From contig JAJFKP010000027.1 of NCBI GenBank assembly GCA_021773135.1, forward strand, positions 62,001 to 126,000: 64,000 nucleotides of DNA, given 5' to 3'. Below are positions 1-8,043 of this stretch, piece after piece. A program made the position numbers and the translations under genes. Below the pieces are notes generated by a model. It saw nothing but the letters and a program-made list of their open reading frames with translations. It had not been told where the DNA came from and searched no databases. Numbering within the stretch: position 1 is the stretch's first letter; every line of letters begins with the position of its first letter. This DNA is from Woeseiaceae bacterium. GTDB lineage: Bacteria; Pseudomonadota; Gammaproteobacteria; Steroidobacterales; Woeseiaceae.

Positions 1-70
1 CAGCGTTTAATGTCAAAGAACAGTTTGCCGCTGGTTAGCCAGGAGTGGGTTGCTTACCCGACCTGTGCGC

Positions 71-460
71 CTACCGAAAAAGATTGTTCTTTCTCGCATA
101 TTGCCAACAGAGGAATCCCACGACGACAAACACGCCGCCATACGCCGGATAGAAAGCGGCGCCGAAAAACTGGCCGGGCCTCGCCGGACCTGCCCAAAAT
201 AACGCGAAAAATGTGTGGGCGGCCACCAGGAAAAACATCCAGAACAGCATATGTTTGGCCCAGCGTTCACCCTGTATGCCGAAGCGTGCGAGATTGCCGA
301 AAAACACTGCCAGCAACAGAACCATCGTCGGAATCACGAAGTGTTTGCCAATAATAAATGTCTGCAAGACGCCAAGTCCTGCGGCAACGGCAAAAAGTGC
401 CGCAATGGCCTCTAGAGAATTTTCTGCACTGAATAGTTTTTTCATCCGCTCGATCCCCAT
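71..460 (-). CDS. Small integral membrane protein, unknown function
   Basis: 129 residues, largely hydrophobic, with about four predicted membrane segments (roughly residues 15-35, 40-60, 70-95 and 100-120) and short charged ends (N-terminal MKKLF, C-terminal ARKNNLFR). I recognise no family motif, so no function is given. The start is uncertain: ATG at 460 gives MGIERMKKLF, and an in-frame ATG at 445 would trim five residues. It diverges from the sugar dehydrogenase gene, so the short space 461-555 probably holds both promoters. Confidence 0.6.
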   Translation of the reverse strand: MGIERMKKLFSAENSLEAIAALFAVAAGLGVLQTFIIGKHFVIPTMVLLLAVFFGNLARFGIQGERWAKHMLFWMFFLVAAHTFFALFWAGPARPGQFFGAAFYPAYGGVFVVVGFLCWQYARKNNLFR

Positions 461-568
461 CTTTCTTATTGTTCAGTGGTTGCACCTGCCGTTATTGTAC
501 CCGACGGGTTCGGCGCATGATTCATTTCGATATACTTAAGTTGCATTATTCTCGTGGAGGGTCAAACC

Positions 569-1762
569 TTGAATAGAATTGGCGTCAAATGGCTTGCACT
601 GGTGTTATTGCTGAACAGTGGCAGTGTTCTCGCTCAGGAGGCCGAGAATCCGCCAGTCCTGAAACTTGACCGAATTCCCTCCGCTCCGGCGTTTGCCGGC
701 CAGACGCGGGCGCCGGCGGCGCCACAGTCTATGTATACGGTTGCAACGGTAGCCGCAGGACTCAGCACGCCCTGGGCACTTGCCTTCCTGCCTGACGGGG
801 CGTTTCTCGTCAATGAGTACACCGCAGGACAGATGCGAATTATCGACGCTGACGGCAATGTATCGGCACCGTTAGGTGGCCTGCCCGACGTTTCGCATGA
901 GGGGTGGGCAGGACTCTTCGACTTAGCGCTTGATCCGCAGTTTGATACCAACAGGCGCGTCTATTTTTCGTATACCGCGCCGAGTGATAATGCGGACGCG
1001 CCGAATATACCGCGAGTGGCGCGCGCACGGCTGGATGTCGAATACTTACGGCTGGAAGACGTCGAGGTCATCGTGGATGGTGCCGGCCAGCAGGAATTAC
1101 ACTTCGGCGCCGACGGAACTCTTTATCTCTCAGGCGCCGCCGTTGTCGGTGACGGACAGGATATTCTGTCGCATGCCGGCAAATTATTGCGCCTCAATGC
1201 CGATGGTTCGATACCAGTCGACAATCCCGTATTTGGAGATTCGAATGCCCCCGGCGCGATCTATTCCATCGGGCATCGTGATATATCAGGCATCGCTACC
1301 CATCCGGAGACCGGCGAAATTTGGATTACCGAGCACGGTCCGCGCGGCGGCGATGAACTCAACCGTATCCGGGCAGGCGGCAACTACGGGTGGCCACTTA
1401 TTTCATTTGGTACCGAGTACAGCGGCGCTGACATCGGTGAAGGTGCTACAACCGGTGAGGGGCTGCTGCAACCGCGTTACTACTGGCGGCCGTCGATTGC
1501 CCCGTCCGGATTAATGTTTTATTCGGGCCAAATGTTCCCGGAATGGCGCGGCAACCTGTTTGTGACCGCACTGTCTGGTCAGCATATCAGTCGGCTGGTC
1601 ATGGCTGGCGATCGTGTAGTCGCGGAGGAACGACTGCTACTTGAACGTGGCCAACGCATACGTGAATTGCGCGAGGGACCCGACGGTGCGCTTTACGCCT
1701 TGACCAATGAAGAGAGCGATGCGCCGAAAGGTACCGGAGCACTCTTGCGTATCAGCAGATAG
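569..1762 (+). CDS. Exported PQQ-dependent sugar (aldose) dehydrogenase family protein
   Basis: A beta-propeller protein of the soluble glucose dehydrogenase / YliI (Asd) family, which oxidises aldose sugars in the periplasm using PQQ. An N-terminal signal peptide (about residues 1-23, ending VLA-Q) directs export. The mature part has the family hallmarks: STPWALAFLPDG near the start, then EHGPRGGDELN at about residue 252, the segment lining the active site in this family. I chose TTG at 569 because GGAGG (556-560) lies 8 nt upstream; a longer GTG start at 554 would overlap that ribosome site. No pqq biosynthesis genes are in the window, so the cofactor may be made elsewhere or imported. The SDR gene follows after 5 nt, suggesting co-transcription. 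The sugar substrate cannot be read from sequence. Confidence 0.87.
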   Translation: MNRIGVKWLALVLLLNSGSVLAQEAENPPVLKLDRIPSAPAFAGQTRAPAAPQSMYTVATVAAGLSTPWALAFLPDGAFLVNEYTAGQMRIIDADGNVSAPLGGLPDVSHEGWAGLFDLALDPQFDTNRRVYFSYTAPSDNADAPNIPRVARARLDVEYLRLEDVEVIVDGAGQQELHFGADGTLYLSGAAVVGDGQDILSHAGKLLRLNADGSIPVDNPVFGDSNAPGAIYSIGHRDISGIATHPETGEIWITEHGPRGGDELNRIRAGGNYGWPLISFGTEYSGADIGEGATTGEGLLQPRYYWRPSIAPSGLMFYSGQMFPEWRGNLFVTALSGQHISRLVMAGDRVVAEERLLLERGQRIRELREGPDGALYALTNEESDAPKGTGALLRISR

Positions 1763-1767
1763 CCGAC

Positions 1768-2592
1768 TTGAAAACGCCACTGAGAACGGCTGTTGTGACC
1801 GGTGGCGGACACGGCATCGGCCGAGCGCTTTGTCACCGACTCCGCAAGGAAAACTGCGATATCGTCGTTGCCGATATCGAGGAAACAGCGGCCAAGAAAG
1901 TCGCAGAGACTGTTGACGGGCGGGCATTTGCGCTGGACGTCGGCAACGAAACCGAACTCTCCGAATTCGTAAACCAGGTGGAACAGGAGATAGGGCCCAT
2001 TGACCTGTTTGTGTCGAACGCCGGAGTCGGGTTTGGTGATGCGGTGACTGGCGCCGCCTCTAAACAGGGTGGCCAGGTTGCTTGTGATGATCGCTGGGAA
2101 GCGTGCTGGCGGGTAAATGTCATGGCTCACGTTTATGCCGCTCGGGAATTGGTGCCGCGTATGCGAGAACGCGGTGGCGGTTACCTCGTCAATGTCGCGT
2201 CCGCGGCGGGTCTCCTCAGTCAGATCGGTGACGCAGCCTATTCGGCAACCAAGCATGCAGCGGTCGCCTTTGCTGAATCACTGGCTATTACGCACGGCGA
2301 ACAGGGGATCCACGTTTCGGTCGTCTGTCCACAGGCAGTGGCGACTCGAATGATTGGAATCGAAGATGATTCCGATCTGCGTGAAGGTGGCTTCGGCGGC
2401 AACGATGTCGATGGAATCCTGTCGCCTGAAGCTGTCGCAGAGTGCATTGTTGCAGGCATTGATGAACGCAGGTTCCTGATTTTGCCGCATTCGCCGGTGG
2501 CGACCTATTTCCAGCGCAAAGCGAATGATCATGATCGCTGGATTTCGGGCATGCAGCGATTTCAGCGCAAGCTGTCCGAAAAGAAAGCCTAG
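1768..2592 (+). CDS. Short-chain dehydrogenase/reductase (SDR)
   Basis: A classical NAD(P)-dependent SDR of 274 residues. The nucleotide-binding motif TGGGHGIG lies at about residues 11-18, the NAG motif in SNAGVGFGD at about 90, and the catalytic YSATK (Tyr about 158, Lys about 162) follows a serine in VNVASAAG. The start is TTG, 5 nt after the sugar dehydrogenase stop, so the two genes are probably co-transcribed. It ends one base before the convergent acyl-CoA dehydrogenase. The acidic residue after beta2 (VADIEE) favours NAD over NADP, by the general rule for classical SDRs. The substrate is unknown. Confidence 0.88.
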   Translation: MKTPLRTAVVTGGGHGIGRALCHRLRKENCDIVVADIEETAAKKVAETVDGRAFALDVGNETELSEFVNQVEQEIGPIDLFVSNAGVGFGDAVTGAASKQGGQVACDDRWEACWRVNVMAHVYAARELVPRMRERGGGYLVNVASAAGLLSQIGDAAYSATKHAAVAFAESLAITHGEQGIHVSVVCPQAVATRMIGIEDDSDLREGGFGGNDVDGILSPEAVAECIVAGIDERRFLILPHSPVATYFQRKANDHDRWISGMQRFQRKLSEKKA

Positions 2593-2593
2593 C

Positions 2594-3820
2594 TCAGTTG
2601 CGCGCCGGCTGGTACGGACGTAATTCCTGTCGCGCGATCACCATCCTGTGAACTTCGTCAGGGCCATCGGCAAGCCGCAGCGTCCGCGCATGCATGTACA
2701 TCTTCGCCAGCGGAAAATCCTGCGAAATGCCGGCTGCGCCGTGCATTTGAATGGCATCGTCGATGACGTCAAGTGCGATATTAGGCACGCTGGCCTTTAT
2801 TTTGGATATCCAGAGTTGCGCCTCCGGCACGCCGCGAGTGTCGATCGTCCAGGCAGTGCGAAGTGTCAGCAGCCGTGCCATGTCTATGCTCATGCGCGCG
2901 TTCGCAATCTTGTCGTAGTTGCCTCCCAGTTTGGCGAGAGGCCTGCCGAACGCCTTACGGGAAACCGATCGTTGGCACATTAGCTGTAATGCAAGTTCGG
3001 CCATGCCGATAGCACGCATGCAATGATGAATACGGCCCGGACCCAGGCGGCCCTGCGAAATTTCAAATCCTCGGCCCGGTCCCAGGATGATGTTGTCGGC
3101 AGGGACCCTTACGTCCGTGAAGCGGATATGCATATGCCCGTGGGGTGCGTCGTCCATCGAAAAGACCTGCATGGGACGCAGAATTTCAACACCTGGTGTA
3201 TCGATTGGCACAAGTATTTGCGAATGCTGCTGATGGCGTTCATTTTCAGGGTTAGTTTTGACCATACATATCAATATTTTACAGCGTTTATCTCCAGCAC
3301 CTGATATGTATGTTTTCTCACCGTTGATGACCCAGTGGTCATCCTCGAGCACAGCCGGCATCGACAGGTTGGTTGCATCCGAGGAAGCAACATCAGGTTC
3401 TGACATCGCGAACGCCGAGCGAATTTCTCCATTCAATAGCGGCTGCAGCCATTGTTTTTTCTGTTGTTCGTTGCCGAATCGCTCCAGGACCTCCATATTC
3501 CCGGTATCGGGAGCACTGCAATTGAAGGCCTCCGCTGCCAGGTGAGAGCGCCCGGTTTCTTCAGCGATATAGGCGTATTCAACCGTTGTCAGGCCGGGTC
3601 CGCGATCGCTGTCGGTCAGCCAGAAATTCCACAGCCCCTGTGAACGCGCAGCGGACTTCAGATTTTCAAGTAGCGCCTGCTGGCGCTTACTGAGTGCAAA
3701 GCGGTCACCGTTGTCGACCTCCGCGAAAAACTCCGCTTCTACCGGAGCAACACGGTCCTCAATAAACGCCCGAACCGAGTCCAGAATGGGGCGTAATCGA
3801 TCGCTTATGCCGAGGTTCAT
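2594..3820 (-). CDS. Acyl-CoA dehydrogenase family protein
   Basis: FAD-dependent acyl-CoA dehydrogenase of 408 residues from the chosen ATG, resembling the ACAD10/ACAD11 branch. Visible hallmarks are AFAMSEPDVASSDATN (FAD/substrate-binding segment), GEKTYISGAGD, and the C-terminal IQMHGAAGISQDFPL and DEVHRMVIARQEL segments typical of the dimer and FAD contact region. It catalyses alpha-beta desaturation of an acyl-CoA; chain length is not deducible. The open frame extends upstream to 3904, but the alignment-like start MNLGISDRLRP at 3820, preceded by AGGCGGA, is preferred. It is convergent with the SDR gene with a 1-nt gap, so no separate terminator fits between them. The divergent neighbour is the DUF937 gene. 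Confidence 0.9.
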   Translation of the reverse strand: MNLGISDRLRPILDSVRAFIEDRVAPVEAEFFAEVDNGDRFALSKRQQALLENLKSAARSQGLWNFWLTDSDRGPGLTTVEYAYIAEETGRSHLAAEAFNCSAPDTGNMEVLERFGNEQQKKQWLQPLLNGEIRSAFAMSEPDVASSDATNLSMPAVLEDDHWVINGEKTYISGAGDKRCKILICMVKTNPENERHQQHSQILVPIDTPGVEILRPMQVFSMDDAPHGHMHIRFTDVRVPADNIILGPGRGFEISQGRLGPGRIHHCMRAIGMAELALQLMCQRSVSRKAFGRPLAKLGGNYDKIANARMSIDMARLLTLRTAWTIDTRGVPEAQLWISKIKASVPNIALDVIDDAIQMHGAAGISQDFPLAKMYMHARTLRLADGPDEVHRMVIARQELRPYQPARN

Positions 3821-3983
3821 ACTTTTTAATTCCGCCTGTTTCTCACACATGCCGTACCGTACACGATTTGCTCCGATATTTGACATTCGCGGACAGACTG
3901 GCAAAGCCCCGATTGTGGGTTATCATCGTCAGCCGATCGGCCAACCTGGCGCGACAAAAAAGAAAAATGGAGAGAAAAGAATA

Positions 3984-4526
3984 ATGGACCTGATGGATTT
4001 ACTTAAAGATGCAGGCGGTGATGCCGGCATCGGCGCGATTTCAAAGAATCTTGGACTTTCGTCCGGCGATGCCGGCAATCTGCTGAAGGCCCTCACACCG
4101 GCCCTGACGCGAGGCTTGCAGCGGCAAAATCAGACCGCAGAGGACATGTCCGGTTTTGCCCGTGCGCTGGAGAAAGGCTCGCATCAGCAATACCTCGAGA
4201 ACCCTGAGCTATTGAGTCGCGAAGAAACGCGTGCCGATGGCAACAAGATTCTGGGGCATTTGTTTGGCAGCAAGGATGGCAGTCGCAATGTCGCCGCGCA
4301 TGCGGCGGAAAAAACGGGCATCAGTGCCAGTATGATCAAGAAAGCATTGCCGCTACTTGCAAGCCTGGTAATGGGCGCAGTCAGCAAGAAGACCGATTCC
4401 GGCAAGAAAATCGCGGAGTCCGGCGGCGGTGGGCTTGGCGGCCTCGCCGGAGTATTGCTCGGTGGCGGTGACGACGACGGCCTGGGCATGGACGACGTAA
4501 TCAACCTTGCACGGAAGTTCTTCTGA
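3984..4526 (+). CDS. DUF937 family protein
   Basis: 180 residues beginning MDLMDLLKDAGGDAGIGAISKNLGLSSG. The repeated helical pattern, with alternating Gly/Ala turns and a C-terminal glycine-rich stretch (about residues 148-168, GGGGLGGLAGVLLGGG), matches the DUF937 (YidB-like) family, whose function is not established. The start at 3984 is supported by GGAGAGA about 8 nt upstream. The frame is open further upstream to 3711, but that part is antisense to the acyl-CoA dehydrogenase and is not counted. The space 4527-4747 before the next gene shows nothing I can name. Confidence 0.8.
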   Translation: MDLMDLLKDAGGDAGIGAISKNLGLSSGDAGNLLKALTPALTRGLQRQNQTAEDMSGFARALEKGSHQQYLENPELLSREETRADGNKILGHLFGSKDGSRNVAAHAAEKTGISASMIKKALPLLASLVMGAVSKKTDSGKKIAESGGGGLGGLAGVLLGGGDDDGLGMDDVINLARKFF

Positions 4527-4747
4527 ACTCACTTTTACCGGTCTGCGGTTACGCGCCCACTGCGTTTTCAAGACTGCCGGAGATGCGGACAAAATTTAAT
4601 TTTGCGCAGACAGCGGCTTCCGGTGGTCGCCCAGTGCCTCCAGGGCAGAATTGGGGCGGCCGGGTTCGGGCCAATGACCTGCAAGTTGGTTTACGTACAA
4701 ACAGCTCAAACTGGTTGACACTGTGCGGGATTGAAATGAGGACCATT

Positions 4748-5599
4748 ATGCAATCGATCAGACTGCTTTGCTTTGTGGCGATGATAACGCTGTCGCTGGC
4801 TGATACGAGCTTTGCTCAGCTGGAAGCCGCTGGTGAGGGGCGTGTAGTTTACGGGCACCACCATTTTAATGTCACCGACCTGGATGAACAGCGGAGATTC
4901 TGGGTCGATACATTAGGTGGTACCGCCGCGCCATTCGGCGATTCTGAAATAATAAAATTCACTAACGTGATTTTATTCATGCGGGAAAAGGCACCTGAAG
5001 CTGGCACCAAGGGATCAACCGTTAATCACGTAGGCTTTACCGTACCGGACCTGCGGGCAACGCTGGATCGTATTGAGGAGGCGGGGTTTGCGGTAGTTAC
5101 CGAGGAGGAAGTTCCTGCCAGCATGCAGGTCAATGATGGTATTGCCTACAACGAAGTTCAGGAAGCTTACCTTGCCTTCGTAATGGCGCCGAATGACATC
5201 AAGATCGAATTTATCGGTGCTCCAGAGCAAACCGCGGTCGCAAAATTGCACCACATTCACTTTGCGACCCCCGATATCGCTGCAATGCAGACGTGGTACG
5301 CGTCGACACTTGGCGCAATTTCAGGCATGCGTGGAAATTTTCAGGCCGCAGATTTGCCTGGCGTCAATTTGACCTTTTCAGGATCGGACGCGCCGCTCGC
5401 AGCGACCAGGGGCCGCAGCCTCGATCATATTGGATTCGAAGTCGCCAATCTAAAAGCGTTCTGCGAAGACCTTGAGGCGCAGGGTATCGTATTTGACGTG
5501 CCATATCGCGAGATTGAAGGGCTGGGATTGGCGATTGCATTTTTCACGGATCCGTTCGGCACCTACATTGAGTTAACCGAAGGCCTGGACCGAATCTGA
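4748..5599 (+). CDS. Exported protein with two VOC (glyoxalase-like) domains
   Basis: 283 residues. A signal peptide (about 1-24, ending TSFA-Q) is followed by two tandem vicinal-oxygen-chelate modules. The first begins at HHHFNVTDLDEQRRFWVDTLGG; the second begins at KLHHIHFATPDIAAMQTWYA and ends DPFGTYIELTEG, the usual VOC C-terminal strand carrying the metal-ligand glutamate. VOC folds serve as glyoxalases, extradiol dioxygenases and isomerases, and as ligand binders; which applies here is unclear. Export is unusual for this fold. ATG at 4748 is chosen because GAGGA (4738-4742) sits 5 nt upstream; an earlier ATG at 4736 would give MRTIMQ. The dihydropyrimidinase-like gene follows 27 nt downstream and is probably in the same operon. 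Confidence 0.78.
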   Translation: MQSIRLLCFVAMITLSLADTSFAQLEAAGEGRVVYGHHHFNVTDLDEQRRFWVDTLGGTAAPFGDSEIIKFTNVILFMREKAPEAGTKGSTVNHVGFTVPDLRATLDRIEEAGFAVVTEEEVPASMQVNDGIAYNEVQEAYLAFVMAPNDIKIEFIGAPEQTAVAKLHHIHFATPDIAAMQTWYASTLGAISGMRGNFQAADLPGVNLTFSGSDAPLAATRGRSLDHIGFEVANLKAFCEDLEAQGIVFDVPYREIEGLGLAIAFFTDPFGTYIELTEGLDRI

Positions 5600-5626
5600 A
5601 CGACTGCCCAGCGGAGTAGACACACG

Positions 5627-7042
5627 ATGAGCAAAGTGCTGGTAAAGAACGGGCGTATCGTCACCGCTATCGACGATTACTTGGGCGACATCCTGATCGA
5701 AAATGGCCGGATCGATGCGATCGGCCGCTCACTGGATGTTGCTGATGCAGAGGTTCACGATGCCGATGGGCTCCTGGTGATGCCTGGCGGAATCGATGCA
5801 CATGTGCATATGGAAACGCCTATGGGCAACGGAGTAGAGACCTGCGATTCGTTTGAAACGGGCACTCGATCCGCAGCGTTTGGTGGCACGACAACCATTG
5901 TTGATTTCGCGCAGCAGTTCAAAGGCGATTCGCCGAAGGCGGCGCTTGAGCGTCGTTTGGCAGCCGCGGAGCCTCAGTGCAACATAGACTACGGATTTCA
6001 TGCCATTCTCACCGATGTCCACGAGCAGGCATTGAGTGAGCTTCCCGACATGGTCAACAGGGAGGGTGTTTCCAGTTTTAAGTTATACATGGCCTATCCC
6101 GACGTGCTGATGGTCGATGATGCTGATATTTATCGCACGATGCGTAAAGTGGGTGATCACGGCGGAATGGTGAACCTGCACGCCGAAAACGGTGTCGTAA
6201 TACAGGCCCTGATTGAAGAGGCGCTGGCTGCAGGCAACACCTCGCCGAAATACCATCAGTTAACGAGACCGCAACTGATGGAAGGAGAAGCCACGCATCG
6301 CGTCATACGCATAGCCGAGTTGGCAGAGGTGCCGGTTTACATTGTGCACCTCTCGGCCAGGGAGGCATTGGAAGCGGTCGTGGAGGCGCGCGATCGTGGC
6401 ATACATGCGTTTGCGGAAACCTGCCCGCATTACTTGTTCCTGGATAACTCTGAATACGACAGACCCGGCTTTGATAGCGCCAAATTTGTCATGACGCCGC
6501 CACTGCGTGATCGGGAGTGCCAGGAGGCGTTATGGCGCGGACTCAGGTTTGATGACCTGCAGGTCGTTTCAACGGATCACTGCCCTTTCTGTTTCAATGA
6601 AAAAGCTCATGGCCTCCTTAAGTCGAAACAGGTGGGACATGACGATTTTTCCAAAATTCCAAACGGTGCGCCCGGCGTGGAATTCCGCTTGCCGCTCCTG
6701 TTTGATGGCGGCGTAAAAGGGGGTCGTATCAACCTGAATCGTTTCGTACAGCTCATGTCAACTGCACCGGCGAAAATGTTCGGACTGTTCCCGCGTAAGG
6801 GCACGATAGCCGTTGGCAGCGACGCTGATCTGGTGTTATTTGACGCAAACGAAACACATACCTTAAGCGCGAAAACGCACCATTCAAACGTGGATTATTC
6901 TTTGTTCGAAGGACGAGAGGTGACGGGAAAAGTGCGCAAGGTGTTTCTGCGCGGCGAACTAATCGTAGATGGCGACCAGTGGCTGGGTCGCGCAGGAATG
7001 GGGCAATTTCAGAAACGGTCCGCGTCAGGCAGGGTTCTGTGA
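5627..7042 (+). CDS. Dihydropyrimidinase / D-hydantoinase family amidohydrolase
   Basis: 471 residues with the full cyclic-amidohydrolase layout. GGIDAHVHME (His58, His60) supplies the first metal ligands, SSFKLYMAYP carries Lys151, the carbamylated bridging lysine, and YIVHLS, TCPHYLFL and STDHCPF (Asp about 316) supply the remaining ligands. The family opens cyclic ureides such as dihydropyrimidines and hydantoins to N-carbamoyl amino acids. No beta-ureidopropionase or carbamoylase gene is adjacent, so the substrate is left open. The upstream double-VOC gene is 27 nt away. The 3-prime end overlaps the convergent GNAT gene by 18 nt. Confidence 0.9.
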   Translation: MSKVLVKNGRIVTAIDDYLGDILIENGRIDAIGRSLDVADAEVHDADGLLVMPGGIDAHVHMETPMGNGVETCDSFETGTRSAAFGGTTTIVDFAQQFKGDSPKAALERRLAAAEPQCNIDYGFHAILTDVHEQALSELPDMVNREGVSSFKLYMAYPDVLMVDDADIYRTMRKVGDHGGMVNLHAENGVVIQALIEEALAAGNTSPKYHQLTRPQLMEGEATHRVIRIAELAEVPVYIVHLSAREALEAVVEARDRGIHAFAETCPHYLFLDNSEYDRPGFDSAKFVMTPPLRDRECQEALWRGLRFDDLQVVSTDHCPFCFNEKAHGLLKSKQVGHDDFSKIPNGAPGVEFRLPLLFDGGVKGGRINLNRFVQLMSTAPAKMFGLFPRKGTIAVGSDADLVLFDANETHTLSAKTHHSNVDYSLFEGREVTGKVRKVFLRGELIVDGDQWLGRAGMGQFQKRSASGRVL

Positions 7043-7654
7043 GTGACCTGATCGACTGGGACTGGCTGTCAAACCCTCACCGTAGTGCCGCAGCGTTATT
7101 GTGCGCGACCATCGTTCGAACAGGCACACATGCAATCGCAGTTCTTCGTTGCGCGCCCCGAGTTTTTCTTTGAAGCGGCGCGCCGCGGCGTTGAAGAATT
7201 CGGTGTAACTGTAGAAACGGGATAGTCCCATTTCACTTAGCGCTTCGTAGCATCGAAGTCGCATCGTGGGTGCCAGGCTCTGGCCGCGATAGTCAGGATG
7301 GGAATAGGCCGCAAAAAGATAGACTTCGTTGCTTTTGAGGCGCCGATAGTTCGGCCCATAGCTGAATTCTTTGAAGTCGCACCACATATTGGCGATAAGT
7401 CTTTCACCATCCCAGACCGCGTAACACCGTTTTCCCTCCGCCAGCCATCGGCGTAGCGTGCCTCGGGGCTCCGACTGCTCGAAGTCAGCCAACGCGTCGA
7501 ATTCCTCTTCGGCAATAAATCCGAAGCGGAATCTCGCGTTCAGGAGCATTTGCTCTTTTTCCGTCGATCCCTCGAGAACGGTATAGAACGGCTCAATGTG
7601 AAGCCCGATTTTTCGCAATCGCCGAAGTATGGCCGGCACCAACCGGACACGCAT
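7025..7654 (-). CDS. GNAT-like acyltransferase, specificity unknown
   Basis: 209 residues from the ATG at 7654; the frame is open to 7711 and could add 19 residues. The central part EVYLFAAYSHPDYRGQSLAPTMRLRCYEALSEMGL reads as the GNAT strand beta4, acetyl-CoA-binding turn (a relaxed Q/RxxGxA/G, here YRGQSLA) and helix alpha3, followed by a NAAARRFKEKLGAR segment typical of the end of the fold. The substrate cannot be inferred. The stop codon lies inside the 3-prime end of the dihydropyrimidinase-like gene on the other strand. Confidence 0.68.
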   Translation of the reverse strand: MRVRLVPAILRRLRKIGLHIEPFYTVLEGSTEKEQMLLNARFRFGFIAEEEFDALADFEQSEPRGTLRRWLAEGKRCYAVWDGERLIANMWCDFKEFSYGPNYRRLKSNEVYLFAAYSHPDYRGQSLAPTMRLRCYEALSEMGLSRFYSYTEFFNAAARRFKEKLGARNEELRLHVCLFERWSRTITLRHYGEGLTASPSRSGHSQNPA

Positions 7655-8043
7655 GGAAGGCCCTTTTGACCGACCCTGACTTACGACAATCCTTTGCTGA
7701 GTTGAGTCCACGTCCCTGTCTCAATAACAATAGCGTCGGTGCCAAATTACGTTGCGGAGAAGGCGGAGCACAACCAAGCTGGTCACACCCGAAAACGGAC
7801 TTCCATTCGGGCCATGAGGGTCGAAATTGCCGCTATTTGGCGGGACCAGCAGGCCGCGGCGTTTGCCAACCGCCGCAAGGTGTTGATTTGTGCCCAAATA
7901 TACGCCACTCCTTCGCTTGAATATGTAAAGGGGCTTTGCATCGCGGTAACAAAAACATATAGTTAGCCCTGAATCGTCGACTGAGTCTCAGACCACGTCG
8001 GTACTTCCGGTATCCTAGGTCTGTTAAGAGATAAAATAATTAG
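7655..8043. other. Intergenic stretch with a weak candidate promoter
   Basis: 389 bases between the GNAT start and the exported deacylase. Small open frames here have no ribosome site or recognisable motif, and I do not call them. A possible sigma70 promoter reading right is TTGCAT (7936-7941), 16 nt, TATAGT (7958-7963), which would give the deacylase a leader of roughly 75 nt. Nothing else is seen. Confidence 0.3.

Noticed and set aside
3711-3983. Upstream extension of the DUF937 gene
   Set aside because: It overlaps the acyl-CoA dehydrogenase antisense; the ATG at 3984 has its own ribosome site and starts the conserved part.
7739-7966. 75-codon plus frame in the 7.7-8.0 kb gap
   Set aside because: No ribosome site, no motif, and a competing frame of similar length on the same bases.
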